A DNA stretch of 64,000 nt from an uncultured Paracoccaceae bacterium (GTDB taxonomy: Bacteria; Pseudomonadota; Alphaproteobacteria; Rhodobacterales; Rhodobacteraceae). Under the pieces are notes generated by a model. That model was not told the origin of the DNA, made no database searches, and worked only from the letters and a program-made list of their open reading frames with translations. Both the position numbers and the translations under genes were made by a program. Location of the stretch: the NCBI GenBank assembly GCA_947488175.1, contig CANKYO010000011.1, positions 93,307 to 157,306 of the forward strand. Direction: 5' to 3'. The first letter of the stretch is position 1. Each line of letters begins with the position of its first letter. Of the stretch, positions 9,753-18,710 are shown piece after piece.

Positions 9753-11054
9753 CTAGCGTTCCGGGATCAGCCCGCGTGGGCTGAAGCGCAGCACCAGAAG
9801 CAGGATCAGACCCATCGTCAGCAAGCGCATATGTGCCGCCCCGTCGATCAACGTATCTTTCAGATTGCTGCCATCCGGCAGACCACTGGCGATAAAGTTC
9901 ATCAGACCCAGACCAAGCGGTTCGACCATGACCCAAAGCCACCAGATGAGCATGCCGCCTAATACCGCGCCAAAGTTGTTACCCGACCCGCCCACAATCA
10001 CCATGACCCAGACAAGGAAGGTAAAACGCAGCGGTTGATATGTGCCGGGCGTCAATTGCCCATCAAGCGTCGTCATCATGGCCCCGGCGATCCCACAAAT
10101 GGCGGAACCGAGGATGAAGATCTGCAGGTGGCGGGCGGTAACGTCTTTGCCCATGGCTTCGGCGGCGACTTCGTTGTCACGGATTGCGCGCATCATACGG
10201 CCCCATGGGCTGTTCAGCGCCCTTTGTGCCAGCCACAAAAGAATGATCAGCACGATGGCAAAAAGCACACCATAGGCGAGTTTGGTGTAAAGCGTCGACG
10301 CGGTGACAGGGTCCAAGCCAAGGCTGACCGCGCGTTCGACAAAGACAGGGTCGCTCTGCAGATCCACCTCGAACGGGACAGGGCGGGGCAGGCCGATCAC
10401 ATTCTTGACGCCGCGCCCCAGCCAGTCTTCGTTCTTCATAATGGCAATGATGATTTCGGCAATGCCCAGCGTGGCGATGGCAAGATAATCTGATCGCAGG
10501 CCAAGCGCGGTTTTCCCAATGATCCATGCCGCACCGGCGGCCAGTAGCCCGCCCACAGGCCAAGCGAGGAGCACAGGCAATCCAAGACCACCAAGATAAC
10601 CGGTCGCGGCGGGGTTCACGGCCTCGACCGCAGCAACGCCGGGGTCAAAGACAGCACGGAAGGTGAAGAAGCCGACAATCAGCACCCCGAGAGTGATAAA
10701 GGTGCGGCTGCGCCCCAGAAACCGCCTTTGCGCAAAGATGGCGGCGGCGATTGTCGCGGCCCCGGCGATCAGCCCAAGGATAACCTGGAGGCCACCTGCC
10801 GCCCAAGCCTCGCCCACGGGCGGCATGGATATCAGGACGGTGGCCAGACCGCCCAACGCGACAAAGCCCATGACGCCGATATTGAACAACCCCGCAAATC
10901 CCCATTGCAGGTTTACACCCAGCGCCATGATGGCCGAAATCAGGCCCATATTCAGGATCAGCAGGGCGGTGTTCCAACCTTGGATGAGACCCGTTCCAAG
11001 GATCAGACAACCAACTAGCGCGAAGAGTAGCGGGTTCTTGATGGCAGGGTTCAT
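9753..11054 (-). CDS. livM: Branched-chain amino acid ABC transporter permease, LivM type
   Basis: Second membrane subunit of the HAAT-type (Liv) ABC importer. The 433 residues are mostly hydrophobic, with the family motif GFAGLFNIGVMGFVALGG near residue 52 and the cytoplasmic coupling region GRMMRAIRDNEVAAEAMGKD (EAA-like) near residue 285. It is longer than typical LivM (~330-430), with an insertion around residues 90-150. The ATG overlaps the livH stop as ATGA (11051-11054). It is the last gene of the operon. Substrate could be branched-chain amino acids or another amide or amino acid. Confidence 0.92.
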   Translation of the reverse strand: MNPAIKNPLLFALVGCLILGTGLIQGWNTALLILNMGLISAIMALGVNLQWGFAGLFNIGVMGFVALGGLATVLISMPPVGEAWAAGGLQVILGLIAGAATIAAAIFAQRRFLGRSRTFITLGVLIVGFFTFRAVFDPGVAAVEAVNPAATGYLGGLGLPVLLAWPVGGLLAAGAAWIIGKTALGLRSDYLAIATLGIAEIIIAIMKNEDWLGRGVKNVIGLPRPVPFEVDLQSDPVFVERAVSLGLDPVTASTLYTKLAYGVLFAIVLIILLWLAQRALNSPWGRMMRAIRDNEVAAEAMGKDVTARHLQIFILGSAICGIAGAMMTTLDGQLTPGTYQPLRFTFLVWVMVIVGGSGNNFGAVLGGMLIWWLWVMVEPLGLGLMNFIASGLPDGSNLKDTLIDGAAHMRLLTMGLILLLVLRFSPRGLIPER

Positions 11055-12061
11055 ACGGATTGCCCCTTGAAAAGGCCGGTCGGCTTGAAGAGCAGCACGA
11101 TGATCAGGATCGCGAAGCTGACCGCAAATTTGTAATCAGTGGAGAGCAGTTGGACGAGGCCATCGGGCTCCAGGCTTTCCGGCATCAGATAGACCAGCAC
11201 CTTTTTCCAGGCATAGGTGATCGTCACTTCGCTAAAGGCAATGACAAAACCGCCAGCAATGGCCCCAAGCGGATTGCCAAGCCCGCCCACAATGGCTGCG
11301 GCAAAGATCGGCAGCAGTAGCTGGAAATAGGTGAAGGCCTTGAAGGATTTATCGAGCCCGTAAAGCACACCAGCGGTGGTGGCGAGGGCCGCGACGATCA
11401 TCCATGTCACCTTGACCACCCAATCGGGGTTGATGCCGGACAGCAAGGCAAGATCCTCGTTATCCGAAAACGCCCGCATGGATTTACCGGTGCGAGTCTT
11501 GTTAAGAAACCAGAACAGCAATGCGACCGCGATGACGGCGACCACCACCGTGATGGCTTGGGTCGTCTTGATTGCTAATCCTTCGCGCAGACCGGTCATA
11601 TCGCGGAATTCGCGGGCGGTGATAATGAACCGTTCACCGTCGGCAAAGCGGATGTCATCCACCCCGATGATAAACCGCACGACCCCGTTCATCACGAACA
11701 TCACACCCATGGAGACGATGACGAGGATCACAGGTTTCGCCTTTTGATCACGGTAGAACTTGTAAATCAGCCAGTCGATGGCGAGAACCAGAAGGATCGT
11801 CATCCCGATCCCGACTGGCAGGGCGAGCAGGGCAGTGGGCAGCGGCCCGAAGGTGATGCCGACGGCCAATAGCATGTTGGTTGCAATGATTGTCATGGCC
11901 GTACCAAAGGCCATGGTATCGCCATGGGCAAAATTGGAAAAGCGCAGTATGCCATAGATCATCGTGACGCCGAGGGCACCGATGGCCAGCTGCGCGCCAT
12001 AGGCAAGGCCTGGGACGAAGACAAAGTTCGCAAAGGCTACGAGGGCGTTGAGAAAATCCAT
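11051..12061 (-). CDS. livH: Branched-chain amino acid ABC transporter permease, LivH type
   Basis: First membrane subunit of the Liv-type importer, 336 residues, with the LivH signature LAIGALGVTMIYGILRFSNFAHGD near the N-terminus and GKSMRAFSDNEDLALLSGI as the ATPase-coupling loop. The frame continues upstream of 12061, but ATG 12061 yields the normal LivH N-terminus (MDFLNAL) and shares its A with the TGA of the preceding small gene (TGATG), so translation is probably coupled. A missing strong SD fits this coupling. Confidence 0.92.
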   Translation of the reverse strand: MDFLNALVAFANFVFVPGLAYGAQLAIGALGVTMIYGILRFSNFAHGDTMAFGTAMTIIATNMLLAVGITFGPLPTALLALPVGIGMTILLVLAIDWLIYKFYRDQKAKPVILVIVSMGVMFVMNGVVRFIIGVDDIRFADGERFIITAREFRDMTGLREGLAIKTTQAITVVVAVIAVALLFWFLNKTRTGKSMRAFSDNEDLALLSGINPDWVVKVTWMIVAALATTAGVLYGLDKSFKAFTYFQLLLPIFAAAIVGGLGNPLGAIAGGFVIAFSEVTITYAWKKVLVYLMPESLEPDGLVQLLSTDYKFAVSFAILIIVLLFKPTGLFKGQSV

Positions 12062-12504
12062 CAGTAGAAATCCATGGCGGGGTGTATAAATCTGCAGGAT
12101 AGCTTTACATAGCGGCCAAAACTGTGGGTTTTTTCGCGCCAATCAAAAACGGTGTGAAGGTCAAGGTTATATCCGATACCAGTTTCGCCCTTAGGCACGA
12201 TGAAATAAGGAGAAACTGCCTCAGTGTTCGCTGAGTATGATCGCTGCGCAGCATCGACGTTCGGAAAGTCGCTTATTACATACGGCGCATTGCCAAATGT
12301 AGATGTATAGGAGTAACGCCCCTCATTCTGGAAAAAAAAGAGCGGACGAAAGGGCACAGACACATCGACGCATATCCCCCCATCGCATGCTTGACGCATC
12401 TGGCATTGCGCAGGAACCGTGCGTTCCGAAAATTGTGCGTAAGCGTTGGTTGCCAAGGTAACGGCGACAATAGCGCGGTAAACTAATATTTCTTTTCTAC
12501 TCAT
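12061..12504 (-). CDS. Hypothetical secreted protein inserted in the liv operon
   Basis: 147-residue protein of unknown function lying between livF and livH on the same strand. It has a plausible Sec signal (hydrophobic residues ~7-20, cleavage after NAYA), then a mature part with four Cys (two in QCQMRQACDGGIC and one near the C-terminus), rich in Tyr, Phe and Ser. No recognised domain. Its ATG overlaps the livF TGA by four bases (ATGA at 12501-12504), and its TGA overlaps the livH ATG, so it is a genuine part of the transcript. Base composition looks more AT-rich than its neighbours, hinting at a later insertion. A periplasmic accessory to the transporter is possible but not shown. Confidence 0.75.
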   Translation of the reverse strand: MSRKEILVYRAIVAVTLATNAYAQFSERTVPAQCQMRQACDGGICVDVSVPFRPLFFFQNEGRYSYTSTFGNAPYVISDFPNVDAAQRSYSANTEAVSPYFIVPKGETGIGYNLDLHTVFDWREKTHSFGRYVKLSCRFIHPAMDFY

Positions 12505-13328
12505 CCGCCCAAGAAGCTCCGTCTGACTTCTGGATCAGCCAGCAGTTGCTTACCCGTGCCGGTGTGCGCATTTCGCCCCTGCACCAGAACATAGGCTTTG
12601 TCCGCGATCTCAAGCGCTTGGCGCGCGTTCTGTTCGACCATTAGGATCGGGATGCCGGTGCGGGCGACCTCGATGATGCGGTCGAAAAGTTCGTCCATCA
12701 CGATGGGGCTGACGCCTGCGGTGGGTTCGTCCAGCATCAGCACCTTGGGTTTGGTCATCAGCGCGCGACCGACCGCGACCTGCTGGCGTTGGCCGCCGGA
12801 TAGCTCTCCAGCGGCCTGATTGCGTTTTTCCTTGAGGATCGGGAACAGGTCATAGACCTGCGCCATGGTATCCCGGAAATCATCACGGCGGATGAAAGCC
12901 CCCATTTCAAGGTTTTCTTCCACCGTCATCGACGTAAAAATGTTGGAAGTCTGAGGCACGAACCCCATGCCCTTGACCACGCGCTGTTGCGGCGACAGAT
13001 GGGTGATATCCTCACCATCGAGCCGCACGGCCCCGTCATTGACGTTCAACATGCCGAAAACGGCCTTCATTGCCGTGGATTTGCCAGCGCCGTTCGGGCC
13101 GACAATCACCGCAATCTCGCCCTTTTCGGCAGCAATCGTACAGGAATGCAGAATATCCGGGCCTTTGCCATACCCCCCGGTCATCGCATCACCGATCAGG
13201 AACGGATCACCATGCTTTGCAGTGCTGTTGCCTGATCGCCGGTCAACCTTATCAAGAGTGCTTCCTGGCTCCCTCGTGATCGACCGGTCCTTGTTGCCTC
13301 TGTCATCGTGGTAGGGGCTGTCGCTCAC
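12501..13328 (-). CDS. livF: Branched-chain amino acid ABC transporter ATP-binding protein, LivF type
   Basis: Cytoplasmic ATPase subunit. Walker A is GPNGAGKST, the signature is LSGGQRQQVAVGRAL, Walker B is VLMLDEPTAGVSP, and the switch His is replaced in VEQNARQAL as is normal for LivF. It is 275 residues rather than ~235 because of a charged, low-complexity N-terminal extension of about 40 residues (many Asp, Arg, Ser) before the ABC domain. The start is GTG 13328, overlapping the TGA of the 52-residue gene as GTGA. An internal start closer to the ABC domain cannot be excluded, but the overlap favours 13328. Confidence 0.9.
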   Translation of the reverse strand: MSDSPYHDDRGNKDRSITREPGSTLDKVDRRSGNSTAKHGDPFLIGDAMTGGYGKGPDILHSCTIAAEKGEIAVIVGPNGAGKSTAMKAVFGMLNVNDGAVRLDGEDITHLSPQQRVVKGMGFVPQTSNIFTSMTVEENLEMGAFIRRDDFRDTMAQVYDLFPILKEKRNQAAGELSGGQRQQVAVGRALMTKPKVLMLDEPTAGVSPIVMDELFDRIIEVARTGIPILMVEQNARQALEIADKAYVLVQGRNAHTGTGKQLLADPEVRRSFLGG

Positions 13329-13483
13329 GGATTAACATACTCGGACAGGAAGGGCAGATAGGTGGTCAGCGTGTCGCGCATCAGCGCCTGTTCTGATGCA
13401 TCCGCATAGTTGCCATAGATCCAATAAAGCGTGGCTGCGGCACCAAGAATGGCCCCCAGAAGGATGGTGAATAGGAATTTCAT
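13325..13483 (-). CDS. 52-residue single-pass membrane peptide between livG and livF
   Basis: Short gene encoding MKFLFTILLG at its start, followed by one hydrophobic segment (residues ~3-22) and a polar C-terminal tail with Tyr and Leu ending in EYVNP. ATG 13483 overlaps the livG TGA (ATGA, 13480-13483) and its TGA overlaps the livF GTG (GTGA, 13325-13328), so both junctions have the four-base overlap used elsewhere in this operon. That double overlap is strong evidence that it is translated. I do not recognise the sequence. An N-in single-span peptide in a transporter operon suggests a small accessory subunit, but this is inference. Confidence 0.8.
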   Translation of the reverse strand: MKFLFTILLGAILGAAATLYWIYGNYADASEQALMRDTLTTYLPFLSEYVNP

Positions 13484-14265
13484 GTCGCACTTACCTTGTC
13501 TTTGTTCTTCAATCCGGTGCCGAGATAGGCCTCGATCACCTGTTCATTGGCCTTGATTTCTTCCAAGGTCCCTTCGGCCAGCACATGACCCTCTGCCATA
13601 CAGATAACCGGGTCACACAGGCGGCCGATGAAGTCCATGTCATGCTCAATCACCACAAATGTATAGTTCCGTTCTTGGTTCAGGCGGATAATCGCGTCCC
13701 CGATTGTGTTCAAAAGGGTACGGTTCACGCCTGCGCCAACTTCGTCGAGGAAAACGATCCGGGCGTCGACCATCATGGTACGCCCCAGTTCCAGCAGCTT
13801 TTTCTGGCCGCCGGACAGGTTGCCTGCCTTTTCTTCCTTCAGGTGGTCAATTGTCAGGAATTCAATCACTTCGTCCGCTTTGGCCTTGAGCGCGCGTTCT
13901 TCGTCAGCGATCCGCCTACGCCCGAACCAGGTATTCCAAAGCCGTTCGCCGGACTGGTCGGCAGGCACCATCATCAGGTTTTCCCGGACCGTCATCGACG
14001 AAAACTCATGTGCGATCTGAAAGGTGCGCAGTAATCCCTTATGGAACAGTGTATGCGGGGGCAGGCCAGTGATGTCTTCGCCCATCATGGTCACGCTACC
14101 CGATGTTGGTTTAAGAACGCCGGCGATTACATTGAAAAGCGTTGTTTTTCCGGCCCCATTAGGTCCGATTAATCCGGTGATCGTCCCTTCGTCGATCCGC
14201 AGGCTTGCATCATCGACCGCGTGAAAACCACCAAAGGTTTTCACCAGATTTTCAACAACAATCAT
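13480..14265 (-). CDS. livG: Branched-chain amino acid ABC transporter ATP-binding protein, LivG type
   Basis: Second ATPase of the importer, 261 residues. Walker A GPNGAGKTT, Q loop, signature LSGGQKKLLELGRTMM, Walker B IVFLDEVGAGVN and switch region VIEHDMDFI are all present. In livG-type proteins the Walker B is usually LDEPAAGLN; Val for Pro after Glu (DEVGAG) is a mild variant. It lies 89 bases downstream of the substrate-binding protein gene, separated by a GC-rich hairpin, so its expression is likely lower than that of the binding protein. Confidence 0.93.
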   Translation of the reverse strand: MIVVENLVKTFGGFHAVDDASLRIDEGTITGLIGPNGAGKTTLFNVIAGVLKPTSGSVTMMGEDITGLPPHTLFHKGLLRTFQIAHEFSSMTVRENLMMVPADQSGERLWNTWFGRRRIADEERALKAKADEVIEFLTIDHLKEEKAGNLSGGQKKLLELGRTMMVDARIVFLDEVGAGVNRTLLNTIGDAIIRLNQERNYTFVVIEHDMDFIGRLCDPVICMAEGHVLAEGTLEEIKANEQVIEAYLGTGLKNKDKVSAT

Positions 14266-14309
14266 ATCGTCCCCTTACACGCTGTCCCGACGTGTATTCC
14301 TGTTGGCAA

Positions 14310-14334
14310 ACGGCGCGGGAAAATCCCGCGCCGT
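14310..14334 (-). terminator. GC-rich hairpin between the binding-protein gene and livG
   Basis: Perfect 11-bp inverted repeat ACGGCGCGGGA / TCCCGCGCCGT around a 3-base loop. On the minus strand it follows the binding-protein stop by 20 bases and is followed by only a short T run (TTTG). This makes it more likely an attenuator or 3'-end stabiliser allowing excess binding protein than a full terminator. Confidence 0.65.
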
Positions 14335-14354
14335 CGACCTTTTTGATGGGCTGA

Positions 14355-15551
14355 TCAGCGGTAGCCGATTGTCGAATAGACGCCATCGGCGAATTCGACT
14401 TCCTGATAATTACCGGCAGATTCGCCGGGTCCGATCAGTTCCACGGCCGACGCGCCGACATAGTCGATTTCTTCGCCTGCAGCCAACAGCTCAAGACCCT
14501 TCTGCAGTTCACCGGGGAAGATCTCGGTGCCGGGGGCGTTGGCCACATCCATTACGTGATCCTTGAAGTCGGCAGAAGCCGATGACCCGGCAGCCTGCAT
14601 GGCGAGCATGATCAGGGCTGCGGCATCGTAGGATTCGGGGCTGAATGCACCTGTTCCGTCAAAACCGGCCTCGGATGCCATTTCAACAAACTTTGCTGCA
14701 CCCGGGCTGTCCGTACCGGGATATGCACCGAAGGATCCGTTCAGCTCGTCACCGAAGTTTTCATTCAGCTTCACGCCGACCATGCCGTCAGGCACGTAGA
14801 ACGTGTCGAACGCACCGGAATCCAAGGCGGAACGGATAACGCCGGACCCACCCTGGTCAACGTAACCTGCAACAACCAGCACCTCACCACCGGCAGAGGC
14901 CAGCGCACCGACTTCGGCAGAGTAGTCGGCCTTGCCGTCTTCATGAGCAGCAGAGATGGTGACGGTGCCGCCAGCCACTTCGAATGCCGCCTGGAACGAA
15001 TCTGCCAGACCCTTACCGTAGTCGTTGTTGGTATAGGTCAGGGCCACTTCGCTGATGCCACGATCCTGCAGGATTTCCGTCATGATCACGCCTTGGCGTG
15101 CATCAGATGGGGCGGTCCGGAAGAACAGGCCGTCATCCTCGGCAGTCGACAGACCGGGTGACGTGGCTGATGGTGAGATCATGACAACACCATTGGGGCG
15201 CGCCACGTTCTGCAGGATTGCACCCGTGACGCCGGAACAGTCAGCGCCCATGATTGCGTTCACATTGTCGGATGTGACCAGACGTTCGGCGGCTGTTGTG
15301 GCAGCACCGGCATCGATACATGTGCTGTCGCCGCGCACGGATGTCACCTTGGCCCCGCCCAGCAATGCGCCTGACTCGGTGACTTCGGCCATCGCCAGTT
15401 CCGCGCCGTCGCCCATGGCAGGTGTGATCGATTCAAGCGGGCCGGTGAAGCCGAGGATCACGCCGATCTTTACTTCTTCGGAATGGGCGTCAGCAAATGC
15501 GGCACCCGCAAGCATGGTCATGGCGGTTGTCGCCATCATTAGTTTTTTCAT
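14355..15551 (-). CDS. Branched-chain amino acid-type ABC transporter substrate-binding protein
   Basis: Periplasmic type I binding protein (Peripla_BP_6/Leu-binding family), 398 residues, first gene of the importer operon. Signal peptide MKKLMMATTAMTMLAGAAFA, then EEVKIGVILGFTGPLE typical of the family; the conserved Cys pair and an ISPSATSPGL ligand-loop region are visible. The start is ATG 15551 with SD AGGGAGACG. The frame is open upstream to 15695, but that extension would precede the signal peptide and is rejected. Ligand specificity is unknown; the divergence from classical LivJ leaves other amino acids or amides possible. Confidence 0.92.
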   Translation of the reverse strand: MKKLMMATTAMTMLAGAAFADAHSEEVKIGVILGFTGPLESITPAMGDGAELAMAEVTESGALLGGAKVTSVRGDSTCIDAGAATTAAERLVTSDNVNAIMGADCSGVTGAILQNVARPNGVVMISPSATSPGLSTAEDDGLFFRTAPSDARQGVIMTEILQDRGISEVALTYTNNDYGKGLADSFQAAFEVAGGTVTISAAHEDGKADYSAEVGALASAGGEVLVVAGYVDQGGSGVIRSALDSGAFDTFYVPDGMVGVKLNENFGDELNGSFGAYPGTDSPGAAKFVEMASEAGFDGTGAFSPESYDAAALIMLAMQAAGSSASADFKDHVMDVANAPGTEIFPGELQKGLELLAAGEEIDYVGASAVELIGPGESAGNYQEVEFADGVYSTIGYR

Positions 15552-15648
15552 TGTCGTCTCCCTAGTGGATGTCTTTATCCTGCGGCGCAGATTAGCAGGC
15601 AGTTTCCAAAAGGAAAGGCGGAAGCCACGGGCAAATGACCTTAAAATT

Positions 15649-15672
15649 GGGGTTTTTGCGGGATGAAACCCC
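15649..15672 (-). terminator. Probable terminator after the GlxA-family regulator
   Basis: Inverted repeat GGGGTTT / AAACCCC with a 10-base loop, followed on the minus strand by AATTTT. It lies 48 bases past the regulator stop and ~100 bases upstream of the binding-protein start, so it separates the two minus-strand units. Confidence 0.5.
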
Positions 15673-15719
15673 GTCTGTCGTGGGGGTCGAGACAATGGCA
15701 GCCGTGCCCCGTTATTTGT

Positions 15720-16721
15720 CTACACCGAAAGCCGCGCCGCGTGGCTGCCCCGTTCGCGATAGGGTGTCGTGTCGTAATGTGACCGATAACATTTCGAGAA
15801 ATGTGAGGGGGATGCAAACCCGCAGGCGAGCGCCACGTTGATTACCGTCATGTCGGTCTGCATGAGCAGGTTGCGCGCCTTTTGTAGCCGCAGTTCCATG
15901 TAGTATCGCTTGGGGCTGCGCGACAGATACCGCCGGAAGAGGCGTTCCAACTGGCGCGTCGACATACCCACCTCTTTGGCGAGGATGGCGGGGCTGATCG
16001 GTTCCTCGATATTCTGTTCCATCATCTGAATGACACGGGAAAGCTTGGGATGACGCACGCCGATCCGGGTTGGGATCGACAGGCGCTGCGTGTCCTGATC
16101 CGTGCGAATCGACGAATAAATGAGGATATCGGCGACTGCATTGGCCAGATCTTCGCCATGATCATCGGCAATGATCTTGAGCATCAGATCAATAGAGGCT
16201 GTGCCGCCCGCGGTCGTGATCCGGTTTCCATCGACGACAAAGATTGATTTGGTCAGCTCGACCTCGTCGAATTCTTCGGCGAAACTGTCCTGGTTTTCCC
16301 AATGGATGGTTGCTTTCTTGCCGTCCAGCAGACCCGCCTTGGCCATGGTGTAACCGGCGGTACAAAGCCCGGCGACCGTTGCACCGCGCCGCGCCTCGCG
16401 GCGCAGCCAGTTCAGGGTGCGTTTGGTCGTGGCGCGTTGCACATCAACCCCACCACACAGCATGATCGTGTCGTCGCGATCCAGCTCAATCAGATCGCCT
16501 TCGAGCCGGAAGGTGCAACCGTTTGAACACACAGCGTCTTCGCCGCCTTCGCCGATGATCTTCCAATCATAAAGTTTCTTGCCTGCGGTCCGGTTCGCAA
16601 TCCGCAGGCTTTCCAGCGCGCTGGCGAAACACAGCATCGTAAAGTCCTGCATCAGCACAAACACAAAGCGGCGTGGTTTGCCACGATGGTCGACTTCAAC
16701 GATTTGAGGTTCGATAGACAT
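15720..16721 (-). CDS. GlxA-family AraC-type transcriptional regulator
   Basis: Cytoplasmic DNA-binding regulator of 333 residues with an N-terminal DJ-1/PfpI (GATase1-like) domain (~15-190), in which the nucleophile-elbow-like LCTAGYTMA is kept, and a C-terminal AraC HTH (~225-325) with EVGMSTRQLERLFRRYL and VALACGFASPSHFSKCYR. The ATIHWEN motif is shared with GbdR-type regulators of choline, betaine and carnitine use. It sits upstream of the liv-type transporter on the same strand, separated by a probable terminator, and may control it. The ligand is not deducible. Confidence 0.88.
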   Translation of the reverse strand: MSIEPQIVEVDHRGKPRRFVFVLMQDFTMLCFASALESLRIANRTAGKKLYDWKIIGEGGEDAVCSNGCTFRLEGDLIELDRDDTIMLCGGVDVQRATTKRTLNWLRREARRGATVAGLCTAGYTMAKAGLLDGKKATIHWENQDSFAEEFDEVELTKSIFVVDGNRITTAGGTASIDLMLKIIADDHGEDLANAVADILIYSSIRTDQDTQRLSIPTRIGVRHPKLSRVIQMMEQNIEEPISPAILAKEVGMSTRQLERLFRRYLSRSPKRYYMELRLQKARNLLMQTDMTVINVALACGFASPSHFSKCYRSHYDTTPYRERGSHAARLSV

Positions 16722-16796
16722 GATGCTGGGCCTGAAAAGCAGTTCGTCGCGGGACCTCAGCAGGTTTGTTGCTTGCGTTCAAGGGGGAAACCGCCG

Positions 16797-17180
16797 CTAG
16801 GCCTGCATCGGGGCCGTCGGCGCGCTGATATCAATGGCCGTGCCGTCAGGGTCCTCAACCAGCATGCGGCGTTGGCCATAGGGCATGTCCGTCGGGGGCG
16901 AGATGACCTTGGCCCCGATTTCTTCGGCTTTTCTCGCGACCTCGTCACAATCGGCGACCACGAATGTCACGATGACGCCGGAAGGTGCCGCTTGCAGCGG
17001 AGCTGGAACAATTTCGTGGTCCCGCTGCAGGATGCCGTATTCAAGGCCCGAAATATCGTGATGCGACATGATCACGAACCAATCCGCAGCAAAGTGGCGG
17101 TGCATGCCCAGTAGTTCTTCGTAAAACCGGGCCGACCGTTCCACGTTACTGCTGAGGATGTTGATAAAGCTTCTTTGCAT
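16797..17180 (-). CDS. VOC-fold (glyoxalase/bleomycin resistance) family protein
   Basis: 127-residue protein of the vicinal oxygen chelate superfamily: two beta-alpha-beta-beta-beta modules, with SSNVERSARFYEELLGM in the first and ADCDEVARKAEEIGAKV with VEDPDGTAIDI in the second. The final DPDG with a downstream acidic residue is typical of metal-binding members. The start at ATG 17180 has SD GGAG ten bases upstream; a longer frame to 17210 lacks one. It is divergent from the DAHP synthase gene. Substrate unknown; single VOC genes cannot be assigned without biochemistry. Confidence 0.8.
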   Translation of the reverse strand: MQRSFINILSSNVERSARFYEELLGMHRHFAADWFVIMSHHDISGLEYGILQRDHEIVPAPLQAAPSGVIVTFVVADCDEVARKAEEIGAKVISPPTDMPYGQRRMLVEDPDGTAIDISAPTAPMQA

Positions 17181-17339
17181 AATCTCTGCTCCGTCAAATA
17201 TGTGGTGCATCGCCCCGAGACATGGCCGAATGTCGCCCTAATCGCGGCAATTTGCCATTGGCGCCTCGCGCAGGGCGCGTTATAGGCTGCATTTGATAGC
17301 GTTAACTGCGATATCCACAACCTGATATGGAGCAAGACA

Positions 17340-18710
17340 ATGACCAACTGGCAAAAATCTGACTGGCGCAACAAGCCCCGGGTTCAGATGCCTGACTATA
17401 CTGATGCAGCCGCCCTGAAAGCTGTTGAAGGTCGTCTTGCCGGTTATCCACCGCTGGTCTTTGCAGGTGAGGCACGCAAGCTGAAATCGGAACTGGCTGC
17501 TGTCAGTCGGGGCGAGGCGTTTTTGTTGCAGGGCGGGGACTGCGCCGAAAGCTTTGCGGAATTCAGTGCGGACAGCATTCGCGACACCTTCAAGGTGATG
17601 CTGCAGATGGCCATGGTGCTGACCTATGGGGCCAAGGTGCCGGTGGTAAAGGTGGGTCGGATGGCGGGCCAGATGGCCAAGCCACGCTCCGCACCAACCG
17701 AGACGGTCGATGGGATCGAACTGCCCAGCTACCGTGGTGATATCATCAACGGGTTCGAGTTCACTGAAGGCAGCCGCATCCCCGATCCGGAACGTATGCT
17801 GCAGGCCTATCTGCAGGCGGCTGCCACGCTGAACCTGCTACGCGCATTTTCGACCGGTGGCTTTGCCAATGTCCATGAGGTCCATAAGTGGACGCTAGGT
17901 TTCACCGACGCAAACGAGGTGGCGAAATACAGCGATATGGCCAGCCGGATCAGTGACACCCTGGACTTCATGGAAGCCGCTGGTCTGACCACCGAGACAA
18001 ATCACGAGCTGCAGACAGTCGATTTCTACACCTCTCATGAAGCTTTGTTACTAGAGTATGAAGAGGCGCTATGCCGCCTCGATTCAACTTCAGGTAATTG
18101 GCTGGCTGGATCTGGCCACATGATCTGGATTGGGGATCGCACCCGCCAGCCTGACGGCGCGCATGTAGAATTCTGCAGAGGTGTGCAAAACCCGATCGGT
18201 CTGAAATGCGGCCCCAGCATGACATCAGGGCATCTGAAAGCATTGATGGCGTCGCTGAACCCCAAGAACGAAGCGGGTCGTCTGACCCTGATCGCGCGCT
18301 TTGGTGCGGGGGCCGTTGGTGAGCATCTGCCGCGTTTGATCAAAGCGGTCGAGGAAGAAGGGGCCAATGTCGTTTGGACCTGTGACGCGATGCACGGCAA
18401 CACGATCAAGTCGACCACCGGTTACAAGACCCGACCGTTCGAAAGCGTGCTGCGCGAGGTCAAGGAGTTCTTTGCAGTCCACAATGCCGAAGGTACGATC
18501 CCCGGCGGTGTGCATTTCGAGATGACTGGCAAGGACGTTACCGAATGCACCGGTGGCGTACGCGCCGTGACGGATGAGGACCTGTCAGATCGTTATCACA
18601 CGGCTTGTGACCCGCGCCTGAATGCGTCTCAGTCGCTGGAACTGGCCTTCTTGGTTGCCGAGGAGTTGTCGGCCCGCCGCAACAAGATGCAGCAGGCCAA
18701 AGCGGGCTGA
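17340..18710 (+). CDS. 3-deoxy-7-phosphoheptulonate (DAHP) synthase, class II
   Basis: First enzyme of the shikimate pathway, condensing phosphoenolpyruvate and erythrose-4-phosphate. The 456 residues match the class II (plant/AroA_II) family over the whole length: [11 protein letters not shown] near residue 62, [41 protein letters not shown], and [19 protein letters not shown] with metal-binding His and Glu. No E. coli-type AroFGH signature. ATG 17340 has a GGAG-like SD (TGGAGCAA). The gene is monocistronic, with a convergent PAS gene starting at the next base after its stop. Confidence 0.95.
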   Translation: MTNWQKSDWRNKPRVQMPDYTDAAALKAVEGRLAGYPPLVFAGEARKLKSELAAVSRGEAFLLQGGDCAESFAEFSADSIRDTFKVMLQMAMVLTYGAKVPVVKVGRMAGQMAKPRSAPTETVDGIELPSYRGDIINGFEFTEGSRIPDPERMLQAYLQAAATLNLLRAFSTGGFANVHEVHKWTLGFTDANEVAKYSDMASRISDTLDFMEAAGLTTETNHELQTVDFYTSHEALLLEYEEALCRLDSTSGNWLAGSGHMIWIGDRTRQPDGAHVEFCRGVQNPIGLKCGPSMTSGHLKALMASLNPKNEAGRLTLIARFGAGAVGEHLPRLIKAVEEEGANVVWTCDAMHGNTIKSTTGYKTRPFESVLREVKEFFAVHNAEGTIPGGVHFEMTGKDVTECTGGVRAVTDEDLSDRYHTACDPRLNASQSLELAFLVAEELSARRNKMQQAKAG

